This document shows positions 6,916 to 16,279 of a stretch of DNA of 18,031 bases, one piece after another. The DNA comes from JBFMFH01 sp040752275. Its GTDB lineage: Bacteria; Acidobacteriota; Vicinamibacteria; Vicinamibacterales; JAKQTR01. The position numbers and the translations under genes were made by a program. The stretch is from assembly GCA_040752275.1 (NCBI GenBank), contig JBFMFH010000063.1, positions 1-18,031 of the forward strand. The letters run 5' to 3'. The first letter of the stretch is position 1, and every line of letters starts with the position of its first letter. Below the pieces are notes generated by a model. It was not told where the DNA came from. It ran no database searches and saw nothing but the letters and a program-made list of their open reading frames with translations.

Positions 6916-8235
6916 ATGGGCAAGATCAAGGCGATTCGAACTGAAGCGGACTACGATGCCGCGTTGGTACGAATCGATGCGCTCATGGACGCCGAACCTG
7001 GCACGTCCGAAGGTGACGAGCTCGATATTCTTGCGGACCTCGTCGAGCACTATGAGGAGAGGCACGTGCCCATGGGGTTTCCGAGTGCGATCGCAGCGAT
7101 CCAATTTCGTATGGAACAGGCGAGGCTGACCCGCCGCGATCTGATTCCCTTCATTGGGAGCCGGGCCAAAGTGTCGGAAGTCCTTTCAGGAAGGCGGGCA
7201 TTGACGATGCCGATGGCCCGCGCTCTGCATGAACACCTTGGGATTCCAGCTGAGGTCTTGTTTCGTGACGAACCGGCACGGTTGGGTGACCCGCTTGCGG
7301 ATATCGAGTGGACGCGGTTTCCACTCAAGGTGATGGCGAAATGGGGTTGGATTCCCAAGGTGCGGAACCCTACCGCCCATGCACGGGACCTCATGCAGTC
7401 ACTCATCCACCGAGCTGGAGGTCCTGATGTATCGGGAGTCGCTCTGTTTCGCAAGAACGACCATGCCCGAGCGAACGCGAAGGCAGATCCGTACGCACTC
7501 AAGGCGTGGTGTTGGAGGGTACTCGCGGGTGCAAATGAGAGCCGTCCCCGTGTGCCTTACAAGAGAGGGACGATTACCCTCGAGTTCCTGCGTCAGCTCG
7601 CGCAGCTCAGTTGGTCGGAGGAGGGGCCAGGGTTGGCGAGAGAGTTTCTCGCCACGCATGGCATCTCGCTCGTTGCCGTGCCTCACCTGCCGAAGACATA
7701 CCTCGATGGTGCGGCTCTGAAGCTTGGCGACGGTACACCGGTTATCGGCCTGACGCTGCGCTACGACCGCATCGATAGCTTCTGGTTCTGCCTGTTGCAT
7801 GAACTCGCGCACGTCGGACGACACATGGACGACGATTGCGACATTGCCTTCATTGATGACCTGACACTGCGCGATGTGAGCAGTGGCCGCGAGGTTCCGA
7901 AGGAGCTGCAGGCCGACGAATGGGCGGAGGAAGCCCTGGTTCCTCACGTGGTTTGGGAGGCCAGCGCCGTCCGTCACAATCCGACGCCGATGTCCGTCAT
8001 CGGACTTGCGAACGCACTGCATGTTCACCCGGCCATCGTGGCAGGCAAGATCCGTCACGAGCAGAGAAACCACCGTCTGTTGTCGCAGTTCGTCGGTACC
8101 GGCGAAGTCCGGCCGCAGTTCGACGACTCTCGGTGGGTCAAGGGCCGCCTCAGCCGGCCTTCTTCATCGCCAGGCGGGCCTGATAGAGGTCCCAGGAGAC
8201 CTGCAGGTCCGTCCAGAATTCGGCCGACTTCTTGA
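6916..8235 (+). CDS. higA: HigA-like antitoxin fused to an ImmA/IrrE zinc peptidase
   Basis: A 439-aa two-part antitoxin. Residues about 1-120 form a HigA-type (COG5499-like) unit with an Xre helix-turn-helix at about 60-115 (RLTRRDLIPFIGSRAKVSEVL). After a linker region, an ImmA/IrrE (COG2856-type) metallopeptidase follows, with the zinc motif HELAH at 295-299 and a likely third ligand at E330 in ELQADEWAEEAL. It should bind its own promoter and neutralise HigB; the peptidase could cleave the antitoxin or a partner under stress, by analogy with ImmA and IrrE. Family-like sequence ends near residue 405. The last 30 or so residues are arginine-, proline- and serine-rich and lie antisense over a higA remnant, so the original stop codon may have been lost. 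GGAGG at 6901-6905 supports ATG 6916. Confidence 0.87.
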   Translation: MGKIKAIRTEADYDAALVRIDALMDAEPGTSEGDELDILADLVEHYEERHVPMGFPSAIAAIQFRMEQARLTRRDLIPFIGSRAKVSEVLSGRRALTMPMARALHEHLGIPAEVLFRDEPARLGDPLADIEWTRFPLKVMAKWGWIPKVRNPTAHARDLMQSLIHRAGGPDVSGVALFRKNDHARANAKADPYALKAWCWRVLAGANESRPRVPYKRGTITLEFLRQLAQLSWSEEGPGLAREFLATHGISLVAVPHLPKTYLDGAALKLGDGTPVIGLTLRYDRIDSFWFCLLHELAHVGRHMDDDCDIAFIDDLTLRDVSSGREVPKELQADEWAEEALVPHVVWEASAVRHNPTPMSVIGLANALHVHPAIVAGKIRHEQRNHRLLSQFVGTGEVRPQFDDSRWVKGRLSRPSSSPGGPDRGPRRPAGPSRIRPTS

Positions 8236-8341
8236 ACAGGGACGCCAGGCGAAGGGCTGTGTCTGCCGTGATGGCGCGACGGCCACAAACGACTTCATTG
8301 ATTGGCGGGAAGTCACGTGGCTCGTCAGAGAACCCCGTCAT
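8150..8341 (-). pseudogene. Truncated HigA-family antitoxin remnant
   Basis: This reads INEVVCGRRAITADTALRLA and then FKKSAEFWTDLQVSWDL, the second half of a small HigA/VapI-type antitoxin (recognition helix and dimer region). The first half of the helix-turn-helix domain, normally about 35-40 more residues, is missing. In its place is a non-homologous lead of about a dozen residues whose ATG overlaps the stop of the preceding KefB-like remnant (ATGA). No matching toxin gene is present. It is probably non-functional, a remnant of a second toxin-antitoxin locus unrelated to the intact higBA. Confidence 0.75.
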
Positions 8342-8607
8342 TCTAGGCGCCCCGCCACCCAGTCCGCCACTCGGTTGGCCCCCTCAAGCTCCATCGAGAT
8401 CACCTGCGTCGCGCCGGCGCGGACGACGCCAACTTCGGCCAGGCGCTCGATGTCCGTCGTGTCGCGCACGATGCCGAGGGCGCCGGGACCGGCCAGAATA
8501 CCTGTCGCGATGAGCCCCGCAATGGTGGGCACGCCGAGGCGGCGCAGGACGGCCACCACGAGGACTGCGGCGGCAAAGACGATGACGAGATCCCTCAGCA
8601 ACTCCAT
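8338..8607 (-). pseudogene. CPA2/KefB-type cation:proton antiporter with large internal deletion
   Basis: An 89-codon frame. Residues 1-62 are the start of a KefB/CPA2 exchanger: a first membrane helix, then VPTIAGLIATGILAGPGALG, then DIERLAEVGVV. At that point intact proteins continue into LLLFxIGLEF and some 350-500 more residues. Here the text jumps to RAGATQVISMELEGANRVADW, which resembles the end of the cytoplasmic TrkA-N-type domain, and stops. Nearly the whole membrane domain is therefore missing with the frame preserved. The start (ATG 8607) is intact. It cannot be a working exchanger. Confidence 0.7.
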
Positions 8608-8702
8608 GGCAAGGGGTCGGGGCCATTCTTGGGCGGCGAGCCTTCGCGATGACGGAATTGTAGTCCGGATTGGCGGACTCCCTCGATTCGGCCCGCCGTG
8701 CC

Positions 8703-8731
8703 TTCGCAGGAGAGGCCGAAGGCTGTAGACT
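8703..8731 (+). promoter_or_regulatory. Possible promoter of the HEAT-repeat gene
   Basis: TTCGCA (8703-8708), a 17-bp spacer, and TAGACT (8726-8731) preceded by TG (extended -10). Transcription would begin only about 5 nt before the ATG at 8743. Matches to consensus are partial. Confidence 0.35.
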
Positions 8732-8742
8732 GGCGGCGAACC

Positions 8743-9282
8743 ATGGGACGCTCAGAGGAACTCGCCGACGCGTTGCAGCAAGAGGACGCGAGCCGTATCC
8801 TCGGCCTGGCCCGTCTGAAGCCGGGCCCGGTCGTTCGCTTCCTGTCCGGCCGTCTCTGCTCGGCCGATGCCGGGGAGAAGTGGCGTGCCGTCCGGGCCAT
8901 CGGCGTCATCATCCGTGAGCCAGGATTGCTGCCGGACCCGAAGATCGAGGACCTCCTGCAGCGCTTCCTATGGGCCCTCAACGACGAGTCTGGCGCGGTG
9001 CCCTTCGGCATTCCCGAAGCGATTGGCGAGATCCTCGCGGGGCGGCCGGCGTTTCGCCCGCGAGTCGTGCCGCTGCTCTGTGGCATGCTGACCGAACACG
9101 AGACCGTTCAGAGCGGGCCAATCGAGCGCGGTGTCTACTGGGCGATCGGCCGGATCGGGGCCGACGTGGCGCAGTATTGCCCGGATGTCGCACGCGTCAT
9201 CGCGGATGCCGCAGCGGGTCACCCCGATCCGGAGACGCGAGAGACCGCGGCCCAGACTCTCGAGGCGATCACGTGTCCCTGA
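8743..9282 (+). CDS. HEAT-repeat protein, DVU0298-like
   Basis: A 179-aa soluble all-helical protein built from HEAT/armadillo-like helical pairs: KWRAVRAIGVII (about 46-57), a LWALNDESGAVPFGIPEAIGE segment (76-96), RGVYWAIGRIG (128-138) and a C-terminal repeat ETRETAAQTLEAI. The NDESG...G.PEA(I/M)GEI block is the mark I associate with the DVU0298 family of sulfate reducers and other anaerobes. No enzymatic motif is visible; such proteins are scaffolds or partner-binding, and the partner is unknown. ATG 8743 is the first methionine near the family start; no strong ribosome site is visible and the transcript may have a very short leader. It converges on the peptidase gene with a 15-bp gap and no obvious terminator between them. 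Confidence 0.75.
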   Translation: MGRSEELADALQQEDASRILGLARLKPGPVVRFLSGRLCSADAGEKWRAVRAIGVIIREPGLLPDPKIEDLLQRFLWALNDESGAVPFGIPEAIGEILAGRPAFRPRVVPLLCGMLTEHETVQSGPIERGVYWAIGRIGADVAQYCPDVARVIADAAAGHPDPETRETAAQTLEAITCP

Positions 9283-9297
9283 CACCAGGACCCATAC

Positions 9298-11571
<2,274 letters not shown>

Positions 11572-11606
11572 CGTCTCGCCTCAATCGAAGAACCGGGAAC
11601 GGAGGT

Positions 11607-11699
11607 CAGGGACCGGTCCCTGGCCCCCGGTCCCCCTGGCCGACGAAGCCGCGCGGCAGCGCGCCTGGCGAAGTCGGCTGGTCCCTGGTCCCTGTTCTC
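11607..11699. repeat. GGGACC-type intergenic repeat with 16-bp palindrome
   Basis: The gap between the S9 peptidase and the racemase-like gene holds a perfect 16-bp palindrome CAGGGACCGGTCCCTG (11607-11622). A GC-rich stretch with inverted GCCGAC (11639-11644) and GTCGGC follows. At 11680-11699 are copies of GGTCCCT ending in GGTCCCTGTTCTC. The last is the reverse complement of GAGAACAGGGACC, which occurs in tandem at 16280-16305. The stretch looks like an insertion-prone dispersed repeat. Confidence 0.55.
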
Positions 11700-12753
11700 A
11701 CCCCCAGATATCCCCCACTGTGAACCCTTCCGGGAACGGGTCGTCGGGGTCGAGCACGTAGCTGGCGAAGCCCGTGATCCACGCCCGGCCCGTGATGGTG
11801 GGCACCACGGCGCGGTAGGGCCCCACTTGCGTCTCGTCGGTCAACCGTCCCGTGAACACCGTTCCGAGCACACCCTCGTGCCGGAAGTCCTGACCGAGAC
11901 CGAGTTCTCCGCGAGCGTGCAGGACGGCCATCTTTGCGCAGGTACCGGTCCCGCACGGCGAGCGATCGATGGCGCCCGTCCAGGTGGACGGCCTGTCCCA
12001 GTCGAGTGCGCCAGTCGAGACGATGACCGCATTGCGCCGGTGGTTCACGGCGTTCGCCGCCGGACCGGACAATTGCGCGATGGTCACGTCGTGAATCTCA
12101 GGGTTCTCAGGATGCACGACCGGCAGCTGCTCGCGCGTCGCGGCCTTGATCATCTCGCCGATACGGACGATGTCGCGGCCTTCGTCTGGGGTCAACCTCA
12201 GGCCGAACCGTCCGGCATCGGCGATGACGTAGAACATGCCGCCCCAGGCCACGTCTACCGTGACCGGGCCAAGATGTGGCACCTCGATGGTCCGGCCGAG
12301 GTGCGCCGCGAATGCCGGCACGTTCGTGAACGTGACGTCCGTCACCTTCCCGTTCGCGCACGACGCGGACACGCCAACCAGCCCGGCAGGCGTCTCGAGC
12401 CGCAGTTCCGTCACCGGCTCCGTCATCGGTACCATGCCGGTCTCGAGCAGCGCGGTCACGACGCAGATCGTGTTCGTCCCGGACATGGCCGGGTACTCGA
12501 CCTGTTCCATGATGATGAACCCCGCGTCGGCGTCCGGGCGCGTCGGCGGCAGGATGAGGTTGCAGTTCGCGGCCGGGTAGCCTCTGGGCTCCCGGAGCAT
12601 CCGCTTTCGCAGGTCGTCTCCGTTCGTCTCGACGTACTTCATCTTCTCGAACATGGTTCGGCCCGGAACGTCGAGCACGCCGCCCACAATCACGCGGCCC
12701 GGTTCCCCGCAGGCGTGCAGATCGACGGCCGTGACCATCCGGCTCAGGCGCAT
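11698..12753 (-). CDS. Proline racemase-family enzyme (hydroxyproline epimerase or trans-3-hydroxyproline dehydratase type)
   Basis: A 351-aa cytosolic enzyme of the proline racemase superfamily, a PLP-independent two-base fold. The N-terminal block RMVTAVDLHACGEPGRVIV is diagnostic. The first catalytic position is serine, S91 in AMSGTNTI, where classical proline racemases have cysteine. The second is cysteine, C267 in SPCGTGTCAKMA. Ser/Cys pairs occur among 4-hydroxyproline 2-epimerases and bacterial trans-3-hydroxy-L-proline dehydratases; Cys/Cys marks racemases and Cys/Thr eukaryotic-type dehydratases. I therefore favour hydroxyproline metabolism over true proline racemisation. ATG 12753 fits the family start; an in-frame GTG at 12825 would add 24 residues overlapping the divergent gene. 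No other hydroxyproline catabolic genes are nearby. Confidence 0.85.
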   Translation of the reverse strand: MRLSRMVTAVDLHACGEPGRVIVGGVLDVPGRTMFEKMKYVETNGDDLRKRMLREPRGYPAANCNLILPPTRPDADAGFIIMEQVEYPAMSGTNTICVVTALLETGMVPMTEPVTELRLETPAGLVGVSASCANGKVTDVTFTNVPAFAAHLGRTIEVPHLGPVTVDVAWGGMFYVIADAGRFGLRLTPDEGRDIVRIGEMIKAATREQLPVVHPENPEIHDVTIAQLSGPAANAVNHRRNAVIVSTGALDWDRPSTWTGAIDRSPCGTGTCAKMAVLHARGELGLGQDFRHEGVLGTVFTGRLTDETQVGPYRAVVPTITGRAWITGFASYVLDPDDPFPEGFTVGDIWG

Positions 12754-12806
12754 GGACACGAAGCCTACGCCCGGCCCGCAGCCGAAGTAAAGGGCGAAGC
12801 GCGCCG

Positions 12807-12812
12807 TATAAT
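12807..12812 (+). promoter_or_regulatory. Consensus -10 (TATAAT) six bases before a GTG start
   Basis: An exact TATAAT is followed by six bases and then the GTG at 12819 that opens the Omp85-like gene, placing the expected transcription start on the start codon. No clear -35 and no Shine-Dalgarno sequence are visible. This is the layout of a leaderless transcript. Confidence 0.6.
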
Positions 12813-12818
12813 CCGTGC

Positions 12819-14504
12819 GTGTCACCCCGGTCTTGCGCCGCCGCCTCCACGCTCACTTCCCGGCCCGGGTTGCGGGCGCCCGTCCTGGCGCTGGGCGCGA
12901 TCCTCTTGGTTCCCGCCAGCAGCGCCGCGCAGGTGACGGCCCCGGATGGGGGGCCGGTGGCGTCGTGCGCCGGTCAGGGCTTCCGCATCGGTACCATCAC
13001 GGTCGAGCGGCTTGATGTCTTGGATCTGCGCAGCACGGGCCTCGTCGGGTGGATCGAGCGGTCCGCCAACTCGATGCATGTCCAGACGCGCGAGCGCGTC
13101 ATCCGCCGTCACCTCCTGTTCAGGGAAGGTGATGAGTGCGACGATGAGGCGCTTGCGCAGACAGAGCGAAACCTCCGTGCCACCGGCCTCTTCCAGAAGG
13201 TCGACGTGCACGCGTCCCCGAGCGTGGATCAGACGGTTGATGTCACGATCCGTGCGCGCGATGCCTGGAGCCTGCGGATCAGCGGCGAATTCGGGCACCT
13301 CGGGGGCAAGCCTGCCTGGGAGGCCGGGCTGACGGAAGCGAACCTCGCCGGGTCGGGCGCGGGCATCGGCCTCCGGCACCGAAGCCGCTTCGAGGCCGAC
13401 GTCACGACGGCCTGGTTCGCCGACGAGCGCTTCCTGGGCCTGCGGGAATGGCTCGGCGTCCGCTACGACGAGCGGTCGGACGGACGGAGCCGCGCGGCGA
13501 GTCTGGTCCGCCCGTTCTACAGCCTCGACTCGCGCTGGGGGCACGAGTTCAGCGCCGCCGAAACCCGCGATCATCTCAGGTTGTACGAGGACGGCCTCAT
13601 CACCCACGAGTACCGGCGGCGCAGCGTCGAGACCATCGCCGGCGTCGCGCTGCGGGTCGCGTCGCCGTCGGCCACATCCGTGTGGCGTCTGGCCACAGGC
13701 TTCCGGTTCAGCGCGCGGGAGTACGAACCGAACGGAACCGCCCCGGCCGGCGATCCGTTGCTGCCGCCTTCACACCGACTCGCCGGACCCTACCTCAACC
13801 TGCACTTCGTCCAACACCGGTTCCTCAAGCGAACCGGGTTGTTCGTGCCAGGTCGCGACACCGACATCAACCTCGGCACCCAGCTCGATCTCGGCCTGTT
13901 CGTGTCGCGCCCGATCGCCGGCCTGGCCACGACCGCGCGCGTCTCGGTCGGGGCCGCCGCCTCGCGCGGCTGGTCTCTCCCGCATGAGGGCCTGCTTGTC
14001 GGAACGGCGTTCGTGTCCGGCGACTTCGGCGGTGTCGACGAGCGACGCGGAGACGCCGGTGGCTCGCTGCGGGCCTGGTGGCAGCGCTCGCCGACCCACG
14101 TCCTCGCCACGCTGCTCGAGGCGCGGTGGCGTCTCAACCCCGACTCGTCGGGCCGGCTCTACCTGGGCGGGTCGCCCGGCCTCCGGGGCTACCGGGAGTA
14201 CGCGCTCTGGGGCACGCAGAGCGTGCTGGTGATCGTCGAAGATCGGAAGTTCTTTGGCTGGACGCTCGCGCGGCTGTTCCAGTTCGGCGTGGCCGGGTTT
14301 GCGGAAGGTGGGGCCGTCGGCGGCGCGACCTCGGGGTCCGCGGGATGGCGAGGCGCGGCGAACGTGGGCGCCGGGCTTCGCATCGCCCAACTGCGCACAT
14401 CGTCGAACTCGGCGGTTCGCATCGACGTGGCCTTTCCGCTGGTGGCAGCCCCGGACGGCCGCCGGCAGCCGCAGCTGGTGATCGGGTACCGGGGAGACTA
14501 CTGA
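12819..14504 (+). CDS. Omp85/BamA-TamA-like outer-membrane protein with one POTRA domain
   Basis: A 561-aa outer-membrane protein. The first 37 or so residues are an export signal (hydrophobic VLALGAILLVPASSAA). One POTRA-like domain covers about 55-145, including FRIGTITVERLDVLD, VIRRHLLFREGDECDDEALAQ and LRATGLFQKVDVHA. The remainder is a beta-barrel rich in alternating aromatic strands. The Omp85 L6 signature is present as GLRGY at 454-458 within LGGSPGLRGYREYALWG, and the chain ends in an aromatic residue (LVIGYRGDY), as beta-signals do. BamA has five POTRAs and TamA three, so this is a reduced member, possibly an assembly or secretion pore for a particular partner, or a surface protein. 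The GTG start is dictated by the signal peptide; no ATG is available. It is divergent from the racemase-like gene. Confidence 0.82.
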   Translation: MSPRSCAAASTLTSRPGLRAPVLALGAILLVPASSAAQVTAPDGGPVASCAGQGFRIGTITVERLDVLDLRSTGLVGWIERSANSMHVQTRERVIRRHLLFREGDECDDEALAQTERNLRATGLFQKVDVHASPSVDQTVDVTIRARDAWSLRISGEFGHLGGKPAWEAGLTEANLAGSGAGIGLRHRSRFEADVTTAWFADERFLGLREWLGVRYDERSDGRSRAASLVRPFYSLDSRWGHEFSAAETRDHLRLYEDGLITHEYRRRSVETIAGVALRVASPSATSVWRLATGFRFSAREYEPNGTAPAGDPLLPPSHRLAGPYLNLHFVQHRFLKRTGLFVPGRDTDINLGTQLDLGLFVSRPIAGLATTARVSVGAAASRGWSLPHEGLLVGTAFVSGDFGGVDERRGDAGGSLRAWWQRSPTHVLATLLEARWRLNPDSSGRLYLGGSPGLRGYREYALWGTQSVLVIVEDRKFFGWTLARLFQFGVAGFAEGGAVGGATSGSAGWRGAANVGAGLRIAQLRTSSNSAVRIDVAFPLVAAPDGRRQPQLVIGYRGDY

Positions 14505-14522
14505 TGAGGGGTCCGTCCCATC

Positions 14523-15542
14523 TCAGCTCACGGCAAGTCGGCGGGCGGCCCGAAACGACACCAGTTGACGCCCGTTCTCGTCCCACAGCGCCAGGGGGAT
14601 GCAACGGAGGCTCCGCGAGAACGTGAGGCGGTTCACCTTCTGGAGTTCTGGCAGCTCGTCGAAGGCTCGCCTGAGGAAGTAGTTCGGGATGCTCGCGTGC
14701 AGATGATGGATGTGGTGGATGCCGATGTTGCCCGTGAACCACTGGAACACTTTCGGGAGGTGGTAGTACGAACTGCCTTCGAGGGCGGCGGTATTGAAAC
14801 TCCACACGCTCTCGTGCTCCCAGTACGTCCGCTCGTACTGGTGCTGCACGTAGAAGAGCCAGACGCCAACTGCACACGAGGTGAGCGCGATCGGCAGGTA
14901 GATCGCCAGAAAGGGTCCGACCCCAATCGACCACATCATGCCGATGACGAAGACGGCCAGGCCGGCGTCGTTGACCAGGATGCTGCGGCGCTCGCGCGTC
15001 CACCCGGCGGGCACGATCATCGGGAGGCGGTGCTTCACCAGGAAGTGCAAGGGCGGGCCGATGACGAACAGGACGATCGGGTTCCGATAGACGCGGTACT
15101 TGAAACGTCCCCAGGAACCGAGCGCCAGATACTCCGAGACCGTCAGGGTGTTGATGTCGCCGAACCCGCGGTGTTCGAGATTGCCGGAGGTCGCATGGTG
15201 GATGGCGTGGGTCCGCTTCCAGTACAGGTAGGGTGTCAGCGTGAAGATCCCGAGGACGGTGCCGATTCCATCGGCCACGCGCTGGGACTTCAGGAACGAC
15301 CCATGCCCGAGATCGTGCTGGAAGATGAACAACCGGACCAGCAGCAGGGCCGTCGGCGCGGCGAGCAGCAAGGTCACCCAGTACGGCAGCGCGAGGCTGT
15401 AGTACATGAGGACCCATCCGGCCACGAAGGCCACCGAGGTGCTGGTGAGCTGCCAGAGGCTCCGCTTCAGGTCTGGATGCCGATAGGGGGCCAGCCGGGC
15501 GCCCCAGGAGGGCGCCGCGGCGGCGCTAGTCTGCTTGTGCAT
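14523..15542 (-). CDS. Membrane fatty acid desaturase (delta-12/omega-6-like)
   Basis: A 339-aa integral membrane di-iron desaturase that introduces a double bond into acyl chains using oxygen and an electron donor. All three histidine boxes are present: HDLGH (76-80), HAIHH (112-116) and HHIHH (276-280), followed by LHASIPNY, which is close to delta-12/omega-6 and DesA-type enzymes. An extra conserved histidine occurs in YVQHQYE (about 231-237). Hydrophobic spans lie at about 35-72, 94-106, 155-170 and 190-232. The ATG at 15542 has GGGAGG just 2 nt upstream, a tight spacing; TAACAT farther up could be its -10. Acyl position specificity cannot be read from sequence. It converges on the Omp85-like gene with an 18-bp gap. 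Confidence 0.92.
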   Translation of the reverse strand: MHKQTSAAAAPSWGARLAPYRHPDLKRSLWQLTSTSVAFVAGWVLMYYSLALPYWVTLLLAAPTALLLVRLFIFQHDLGHGSFLKSQRVADGIGTVLGIFTLTPYLYWKRTHAIHHATSGNLEHRGFGDINTLTVSEYLALGSWGRFKYRVYRNPIVLFVIGPPLHFLVKHRLPMIVPAGWTRERRSILVNDAGLAVFVIGMMWSIGVGPFLAIYLPIALTSCAVGVWLFYVQHQYERTYWEHESVWSFNTAALEGSSYYHLPKVFQWFTGNIGIHHIHHLHASIPNYFLRRAFDELPELQKVNRLTFSRSLRCIPLALWDENGRQLVSFRAARRLAVS

Positions 15543-15582
15543 AGCCTCCCTATGTTAGCACCCCACGCGATGCCACCGCGAC

Positions 15583-15617
15583 ACGGCACGCCAGAAACTG
15601 CCTGCGGGGCGTGCCGT
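15583..15617. repeat. Inverted repeat in the desaturase/lipoprotein intergenic region
   Basis: ACGGCACGCC (15583-15592) and GGCGTGCCGT (15608-15617) pair perfectly over 10 bp around a 15-nt loop, followed on the plus strand by TTCTT. It looks like an intrinsic terminator, but no plus-strand gene precedes it closely. It may instead be an operator or a stray terminator; the region is divergent. Confidence 0.45.
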
Positions 15618-15666
15618 TTCTTAGGAGCGTGTTCGCCGTTCGAGGGCCCGATGTTTTCGCACCGGT

Positions 15667-15695
15667 TTGACTTCGCCCGAGGAGGCGGCAAGAAT
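15667..15695 (+). promoter_or_regulatory. Likely promoter of the lipoprotein gene
   Basis: TTGACT (15667-15672), a 17-bp spacer, and AAGAAT (15690-15695) give nine of twelve consensus matches. The start point would be near 15702, leaving a leader of about 50 nt that contains an AGAGGAG ribosome site before the ATG at 15752. Confidence 0.5.
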
Positions 15696-15751
15696 CCTCT
15701 CGGCGCCGGCGGCCGTGTCGCCTCCCGGAACGCCGCGAGAGGAGAAGTCAC

Positions 15752-16279
15752 ATGCGACACCCGACACGTCGCTTCGGCGTGCTGCTGTTCGCCGCCGTGG
15801 CATTGGCCTGTGGCGGCGACAGAGAAGCCGCCGATCGGCCGGCCCAGCCACCTGACGAAGTGCTTGCCACCCACCTCGCCGGACTGCACGCCAGCGATCT
15901 CACGACGGCCGCCCGCGAGCGTGGCCTCGTGTGTCAGCCCCCCGCAAGGGAGCGGGACCAGACCCACTGGATCTGTGAGGCACGGACGCCGCTGACGAGC
16001 TACCTGTTCGAGTTCTACGGAAAGGTCCCCGGCCGGCTCGAGTACATCCGGCTCGTCATCAGCCAGTCTGGACCGCCCAAGCTGGAACACACGGGCCCCT
16101 GGCTCGGCTACCTGGCAAGCCTGCGCTACGAGGGCGCCGATGCCGAAGCCGCTCGCACGTGGATCGAGGCGCACCTCGACGGCGGAGGCCAGACCACCAT
16201 CGGCACGGCGAAGTTGAAGCTCTCTGGCGACATGTCACGCCTGGTCACCGAGATCAAGGCGCCCGGGTCGGAGTGGTAG
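15752..16279 (+). CDS. Hypothetical lipoprotein
   Basis: A 175-aa protein with a lipoprotein signal: basic MRHPTRR, hydrophobic core, and lipobox ALAC with C20 as the lipidated residue, followed by GGDRE. The mature part has two more cysteines in the 60-75 region (LVCQPPA and HWICEA), which could form a disulfide in the periplasm. It has no membrane span or catalytic motif I recognise. Predicted strands (LFEFYGK, LEYIRLVIS) and a C-terminal GTAKLKLSGDMSRLVTEIK suggest a small alpha/beta domain. ATG 15752 is well supported by AGGAG 7 nt upstream and a good promoter. It is followed by a repeat-bearing 89-bp gap and a methyltransferase gene on the same strand; a shared role is not evident. Confidence 0.75.
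   Translation: MRHPTRRFGVLLFAAVALACGGDREAADRPAQPPDEVLATHLAGLHASDLTTAARERGLVCQPPARERDQTHWICEARTPLTSYLFEFYGKVPGRLEYIRLVISQSGPPKLEHTGPWLGYLASLRYEGADAEAARTWIEAHLDGGGQTTIGTAKLKLSGDMSRLVTEIKAPGSEW

Noticed and set aside
14134..15417. 427-codon minus-strand frame
   Set aside because: Overlaps the desaturase in another frame and the Omp85-like gene antisense; R/P/A-rich without motifs.
15681..15743. Possible ribosome-site sequestering leader (TCCTCTCG at 15695-15702 complementary to the SD region at 15736-15743)
   Set aside because: The best promoter places transcription start near 15702, so the upstream arm would hardly be in the RNA; GC-rich chance pairing is likely.
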